Below, one piece after another: positions 1-6,000 of a stretch of DNA of 7,388 bases. The stretch is from the NCBI GenBank assembly GCA_013044085.1, contig JABEVI010000071.1, forward strand, positions 1-7,388, in the 5' to 3' direction. Numbering within the stretch: the stretch's first letter is position 1; the number at the start of each line of letters is the position of its first letter. This DNA comes from Steroidobacteraceae bacterium. GTDB lineage: Bacteria; Pseudomonadota; Gammaproteobacteria; Steroidobacterales; Steroidobacteraceae. The notes under the pieces were generated by a model. It was not told where the DNA came from. It did no database searches and saw nothing but the letters and a program-made list of their open reading frames with translations. The position numbers and the translations under genes were made by a program.

Positions 1-98
1 ATCGGATTCTTCCAAAGCCGGTGGACGTCAACCTGCTGCTACGCGAGATGAGCAGCCTGCTCGACGGGCGCCACCGGCCGGCGGCCGCCTTCACCTAG
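1..98 (+). CDS. C-terminal end of a receiver-domain protein (5'-partial)
   Basis: Frame 3 of the plus strand runs from the left edge to TAG at 96-98. Its translation begins RILPKPVDVNLLLREMSSLL and ends GRHRPAAAFT. The Lys-Pro pair (Lys at 15-17) followed by an amphipathic leucine-rich helix is the normal end of a CheY-like receiver domain, where that lysine contacts the phosphoryl group on the acceptor aspartate. The receiver would therefore be the last domain, as in a stand-alone response regulator or the C-terminus of a hybrid histidine kinase; the fragment cannot tell these apart. It is convergent with the glucan synthase gene, and the two coding regions share bases 91-98. With only about 31 residues visible the call rests on one motif plus helix pattern, so it is moderately supported. 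Confidence 0.55.
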   Translation, partial: RILPKPVDVNLLLREMSSLLDGRHRPAAAFT

Positions 99-3000
99 CG
101 AGCACGACGCGGACGGCGTGGGTCTTGCCGTCATCCGCAAGCACAATCGACGCTGCGCCGGCGCGCAGCAGATCGCCGTCCACCTCGATGCGGCCCACAT
201 CGCCCCGGTCCTCTGCCGGATCATCACCACCGGAGCGGCGTTCCACGCGGATTTCATAGACGGCCGAGCGGTGCCGGAAGAGGATCTCGAAGCCCGGCCA
301 GTGCGCGGGAATCGCGGGGGACAGGTGCAGTCGTTCCCCATGCAACCGCAAGCCCAGGATCGAGCCGATTCCGGCGCGGTACAGCCACGCCGCCGACCCG
401 GTATACCAAGTCCAGCCGCCGCGTCCCGCATGCGGCGCGACCGAATAGACGTCGGCCGCCGCCACGTACGGTTCGACCTTGTAGCGCTCGATGTCCGCCG
501 CCGTCGAGGATCGATTGATCGGATTGAGCATGGTGAACAAGTCCGCCGCCCGATCGGCTTGTCCCAGCGCGGCGAATGCGATCACCGACCACGCCGCGGC
601 GTGGGTGTATTGACCGCCATTCTCGCGGATGCCGGGCGGGTATCCTTTGACATAGCCGGGATCGAGTGCCGTCAAATCGAACGGCGGCGAGAACAGCAGA
701 GCGAGACGCTCATCCGGGCGGATCAGTTCCCGATCGAGCGCCGCCATGGCGAGTTCGGGTCGCGGCGCCCGGCCGGCTCCGGATATCACGCTCCAGGACT
801 GTGCGATCGAGTCGATGCGGCATTCCTCGCTGTCTCGCGAACCGAGGGCCGTGCCGTCATCGTAATAACCGCGCCGATACCACTCGCCATCCCAGGCCTT
901 TGTATCGAGCGCCGTCTGCAGCGCCCTGGCATGCTCGAGCCAGCGCGCGCTGCGCGATTCCTCGCCGCGGCCGGCGGCGATCGGCGCAAACGCCACGAGC
1001 GTCGCGTACAGGAACCAGCCGAGCCAGACGCTCTCGCCACTGCCCTGCGGTCCGACGCGGTTCATGCCATCGTTCCAGTCGCCGGTGCCGATCAACGGCA
1101 TCCCGTGCGCGCCGAGCGTGAGGCTTCGATCGAGCGCGCAGGCGCAATGTTCGAAAAGCGTGGCGGACTGGTCGGCGATCGACGGCCGGAAGAACGCGTC
1201 GGTTTCGCCTTGTCGAAGCGTCCGCCCGTCGACGAACGGCACGAGTTCATCCAACACCCCGGTATCGGCGGTCGTGCGAACATAGTGCTCGGCGGTGTAC
1301 GCAAGCCAAAGCGGGTCGTCCGTGATGCGCGTTCGCACGCCCTGCCCGCTCATCGGCAGCCACCAATGTTGAACGTCACCCTCGATGAACTGCCGGCCGG
1401 CGGCGCGCAACAGGTGTTCTCGGGCCAACGCGGGCCGCGATATGCACAAGGCCATCGAGTCCTGCAGCTGATCGCGGAACCCATAGGCGCCGCTCGCCTG
1501 ATAGAACGCGGATCGTGCCCACATCCGGCAGACAAGGGTTTGATAGAGAAACCAGCGGTTCAGCACGATATCCATGGAGCGATCCGGCGTCTTGACCTGA
1601 ACCGCGCCGAGAACCTCGTCCCAGAATGCCGTGACCGTGCCGAGGAGTTCGTCGATGTCCGCGCCCCGATAGCGCTGTATCAAGGTGCGTGCGCCTTCGA
1701 CATTGGTGCTGTCGCCGAGCAGATGGACGACGTCCGCCACGGCGCCGGGCGCCAGATCGATGTAGGTGCGCAGGGCGCCGCAGGGATCGAGCGCCGCGCC
1801 GCCTCGGCGTCCGAGCGCTCCGCTGCGCAACAGCGCCGCCGGTCGTGCGAGCGTTCCATGCCGGCCGAGGAATTCGCGGCGATCCGCGGTCCACTCCCGG
1901 GTCTGCGTGCCGAGATCGGCGAAGGCCACGCGCGAGCCGAACACCTCGTCCCAACGGTTGTGTGCGAACAAGGCGCCCACGGACGCATCCCAGTCGGTGA
2001 CGACGAACGGCGCGCAGCCCTCCCGCGACACACCCAACACCCACTCGACGTAAGCCGTGACCGAGATGCGGCGATGCCGCGCGGACGCGTTATGCAACCG
2101 CAATCGCGAGATCTTCACCGAGTCCGTTAACGGCACGAACTGCAGCAGATCGGCGTCGATTCCATGCGAACGATGCTCGAACCGGCTGAATCCCTGGCCG
2201 TGCCGTGCACTGTGGTGAGCGCGAGGATCGCGGATCGGCACGGCCGTCGGCCCCCAGAGTTCGCCGCTGTCTTCGTCCTTGAGATAAAAGGCCTCGCCTG
2301 GACGATCCGCAACCGGATCGTTGGACCACGGGGTCAGCGTGTGCTCCCGGCTGTTCACCGACCAGGTGAAACCGCTGCCTTCCGCCGCCACCTGAAAGCC
2401 GAAATTGGCGTTGGCAACGACGTTGATCCATGGCGCCGGAGTCGTCGAGCCGGGCCCCAACAGCGTCACGTAATCCCGCCCGCCGGCCGCGAATCCGCCG
2501 GTGCCATTGTAGAATTCCAGCGTGGCCGGCGCCGGACCGCTGATCCGCTGCTCGGCGGACGAGGGGGCGCGTGCCGGCGGTCGTTCCACCGGAATCATCG
2601 CCGGACGCAACCGGTCGAGTTGTTCGGCCAGATCGCCTCGTCGTCCCGCCAACACCACACGGGCGACGGCACCCAGGGCCGCACGAGCCTGCGCCGGGAT
2701 GATGTCCGCACGCAGCACGAAGACACCACCACGCATGGCGTCGGCCGCGATCTTGCGCCGCGCATGGCTCACCCGCACGACGGTTTCGAGCGCGGCCTGC
2801 AGGTCTTGAACGTAGGTGCTCTCGCGCTCATTGAGTATCACCAGGTCGACGGCGAGTCGCTTCAAGCGCCAGTATTCATGCGCCTGCAGCAGCTGATGGG
2901 CGAGACCGACATGATCGACGTCATCGATTCGCAGTAAAATAATCGGCACGTCGCCGGAAATCCCCAGGCTCCAAAGTGCGGCGGGGGTGGCCTCGGCACG

Positions 3001-6000
3001 GCGAATGGCGTCCGAGGATGCACGCATCGAGGCATCCGCGAAAATCAGGTGACCGGCGAGCCTCTGAAACAGGCCTGCCTCGACGCCGGTGATGCCAAGG
3101 TGCAATAGCTGCACCTGAGCCTGCGTCCAGGCGAGCGTGCCGGCGCGAATGTAGGCGTTCGCGTCGCGATGGCGGTCGACGAGATCGAGAAGCTCCTGGC
3201 GTGTCGACGCCGCGGATGTCCAGAAGGTGATTTGCGCGGTGGCGCCGGCCGCAATGCGCAGGCGGTGGCGCAGGGCGAATATCGGGTCGAGGACGGTGCC
3301 AACGGTGTTCGACAGGCGTCCGCCGTCCATTGCCACCGGCGACTGGCACACCTCCCGACTGCGGCCGATGAATCGCGTACGATCGGTCTCGTACTCCGGC
3401 GGTCCACCCAGGTTGCCTTCGATCACCGACTGATGAGCGACCCAGACGCTGGGTTCCTGCGGATCGCGCCGGCGGCGGGTGGCGACCAAGGCGCCGAGCG
3501 GCTGCACATATTCGGTCTGCACGAACATCTTGGAAAACGCCGGATGCGCCCTGTCCGCCGCGGCCGGCGCCAGGGCGAGTTCGCAATAGGAAGTCACCTC
3601 GATCACGCGCGGCCGGATCCCGCCGTTGGTGATCGACAGATGACGCACCTCGGCGTCGTCCTCCGTCGACACGAGCACGGAAAGCGCCGTCGTGATCTTG
3701 CCATCCCGGCGAACGAATTGAGCGCGATCTTCGGTGAATGTCACTTCACCGGCATCGGCTTCGACGGCGGTCGGTTGATAGCCGGCCGACCAAACGAAGG
3801 AGTTCTCCATGTCGCGCAGAAAGAGGTAGCTGCCGAGATCGTCGCGTGTTCCATCCTCGCGCCAGCGGTTCACCGCGATGTCGCGCCAGTGGCTGTATCC
3901 TGATCCGGCCGCGCTCACCATCACCGTGTAGCGTCCGTTCGACAGCAGATTCACCTGCGGAGGCCCGGAATCATGCATCCGCAGTCGCCGGCCGGTCGGC
4001 AGGTAGGTACCCTCGGCCTGCGGCGCGGCGCGGGTCTCCTCGCCCCTCGGGCGCACCACTGATACGTCGCGCGGTGTGCGCTCCTGTAGAAGAAGTTCGG
4101 TGGCTTGGACACACGGCTCGGCATGAAAGCGCCGCCGCATGACTCCATCGTCGATCACATTGGCGATCGCCAGGATCGTCATGCCCTGGTGATGCGCCAT
4201 GAATGCCCGCACGATCGCGTACGGCCGGCCCTTCGGCACGCGCGCCGGGGTGTAGTCCAGCGCTTCATAGAAACCATAGCGGCCGAGCGCGCCAAGGGAT
4301 GCAAGGCGCGTGAAATTCTCGGCCGCATCCGCCGAACGCACCATCGCCGCCAACGCCGTCGCGTACGGAGCGATGACCAGGTTCGCGCTCAGTCCGCGCT
4401 TCAGGCCCAGGCCCGGAACCCCGAAGTTCGAGTATTGATAGGTGAAATCCAGGTCGCGGGCGTTATACGCGGACTCTGAAATCCCCCACGGCACACCGAG
4501 CTCGGCTGCATAGCGCATTTGCCGGTGCACGACCAGCACGCTCGTCTCGTCGAGCAGACTGCCGCGCGGGGCGCGCATGACCAATGACGGCATGAGATAT
4601 TCGAACATCGACCCGGACCAGGACAGCAGTGCCGCTCCGCAACCGACTCCGGTCACGGTGCGCCCGAGTCGGAACCAATGCCGGCTCGGAACCTCGCCCT
4701 TGGCGATCGCAAAGAAACTCGCCAGCCGCGCCTCGGATGCGAGCAGGTCGTAACAGCTCGGATCGAGTGTGTCTTCCGTCACCCGATAGCCGATCGACAA
4801 CAAGCGCCGCTGCGGGTCGAGGAGGAAGGCGAAGTTCATGGCGTTCGCCATCGTCAACGCGGTCTGCGTCAAGGCGCGCAGTCGCTGCTCGAGCGCGGCA
4901 CGCATCTGCGGCGAACACTCGTGTTCACGGCGAATGCAGCCGATGCTCTGTTCGACCGCCCGCAACCAGAACAGCAACTCTTCGCGCGTGCCCGCCGCAT
5001 ACTCGCCGCTCGACTGGCCCGCAAGATGTGTCAATGCGGCCGCCCGCGCCGCGGCGGCATGCAACACCGGCTCGACCCCGCCGCCACCGGTGAGCGGCGC
5101 TCGCAACGCGGTGCGCAGCTGCTCGACAAGTCCTGCGAATTGCGCCTGCTGCAGGGCGCTTCGATTCGGCATCGTCTCCCACGCGCTCTGTGCGAGCCCC
5201 AGGGAATCCTCGATGCCGGGCGTCGACTCGAGGGGCGGCCAGGCACCGGCCACCCATTCGCGCAGGGCGTTGGCGAGCGTGACGAGGTGCGCGGCCAGAT
5301 TGCCGCTGTCGACGGAGGAAACGTAAAGCGGCACCAACGGCCGTAGATCGTGGGTGTCGTACCAGTTGAAGAAATGTCCGCGGCAGCGTTGCATCCGCCC
5401 CATGGTCGCAATCGTCGCCTCCAGCCGCTCGACAGCCTCCACGGTGTCGATCCAGCCGAAGTCGCGGGCGCTGGTGGTCGCCAGCAGATACAGGCCGATA
5501 TTCGTCGGTGAGGTTCGATGCGCAAGCGCGGGCCGCGGATCCTCCTGAAAGTTGTCCGGGGGCAGCATCTGATCTTCGGCGGTGACGAAGGTCTCGAAGA
5601 AACGCCAGGTATGCCGGGCGACGCACCGCAGTTGCCGCCGTTCGGCATCCGTCAACGACAAACGATCCGGCATCTTCGGCGAGCGACTGATCCACACGGC
5701 GACCGCCGGAGCCGCGAGCCAGATCGCGAAGAACGGCACCGAAATCCACCCTGAGCCGTGTGCGAACAAGATGATCAGGAGCGCACCCGCCAGCACCAGC
5801 ACGATGCCGCCACTCATACGCCGATAGGCCGCGACCAAGCCCAGCCGGTCGGACAATGTCGCCTGCGCCGCGGTGACCCATTCGAGCAAATGCCGATGAC
5901 TCAGGAACACGCGGAACAAGGTGCGCAGGATCGCGTCACCCATCAGCGCCGCTTGATGCGACAACAGCGCCAATTGCAGTCCGATCTGCCGGACGGCGCG

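Noticed and set aside
74..89. Overlapping GC palindromes CCGGCCGG (74-81) and GGCGGCCGCC (80-89) as a possible bidirectional terminator
   Set aside because: The palindromes are real but short, have no loop and no T-run on either strand, and lie inside the coding end of the plus-strand gene. GC-rich coding DNA produces such sites often.
118..2130. A 670-codon open frame on the plus strand, antisense to the GH94 domain
   Set aside because: It is exactly in codon register with the minus-strand gene. In that register antisense stops arise only from sense TTA, CTA or TCA codons, which GC-rich genes rarely use; this frame ends precisely at a TTA leucine codon (L1747). Its translation is Arg/Ala/Gly-rich with no recognisable domain, while the opposite strand is a continuous match to a known family.
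2569..4165. Possibility that the long frame is two or three separate genes (synthase, cyclase, phosphorylase) fused by an assembly error
   Set aside because: The frame has no stop, and the connecting segments themselves match the family pattern (for example HEYWRLKRLAVDLVILNER at 1497-1515), so the single-chain layout is the normal one.
2164..5346. Further plus-strand open frames (2164-2937, 3169-3903, 4678-5346) that might be antisense genes
   Set aside because: They share the same register relationship to the minus-strand codons and have no family resemblance. They are shadows of the glucan synthase gene.
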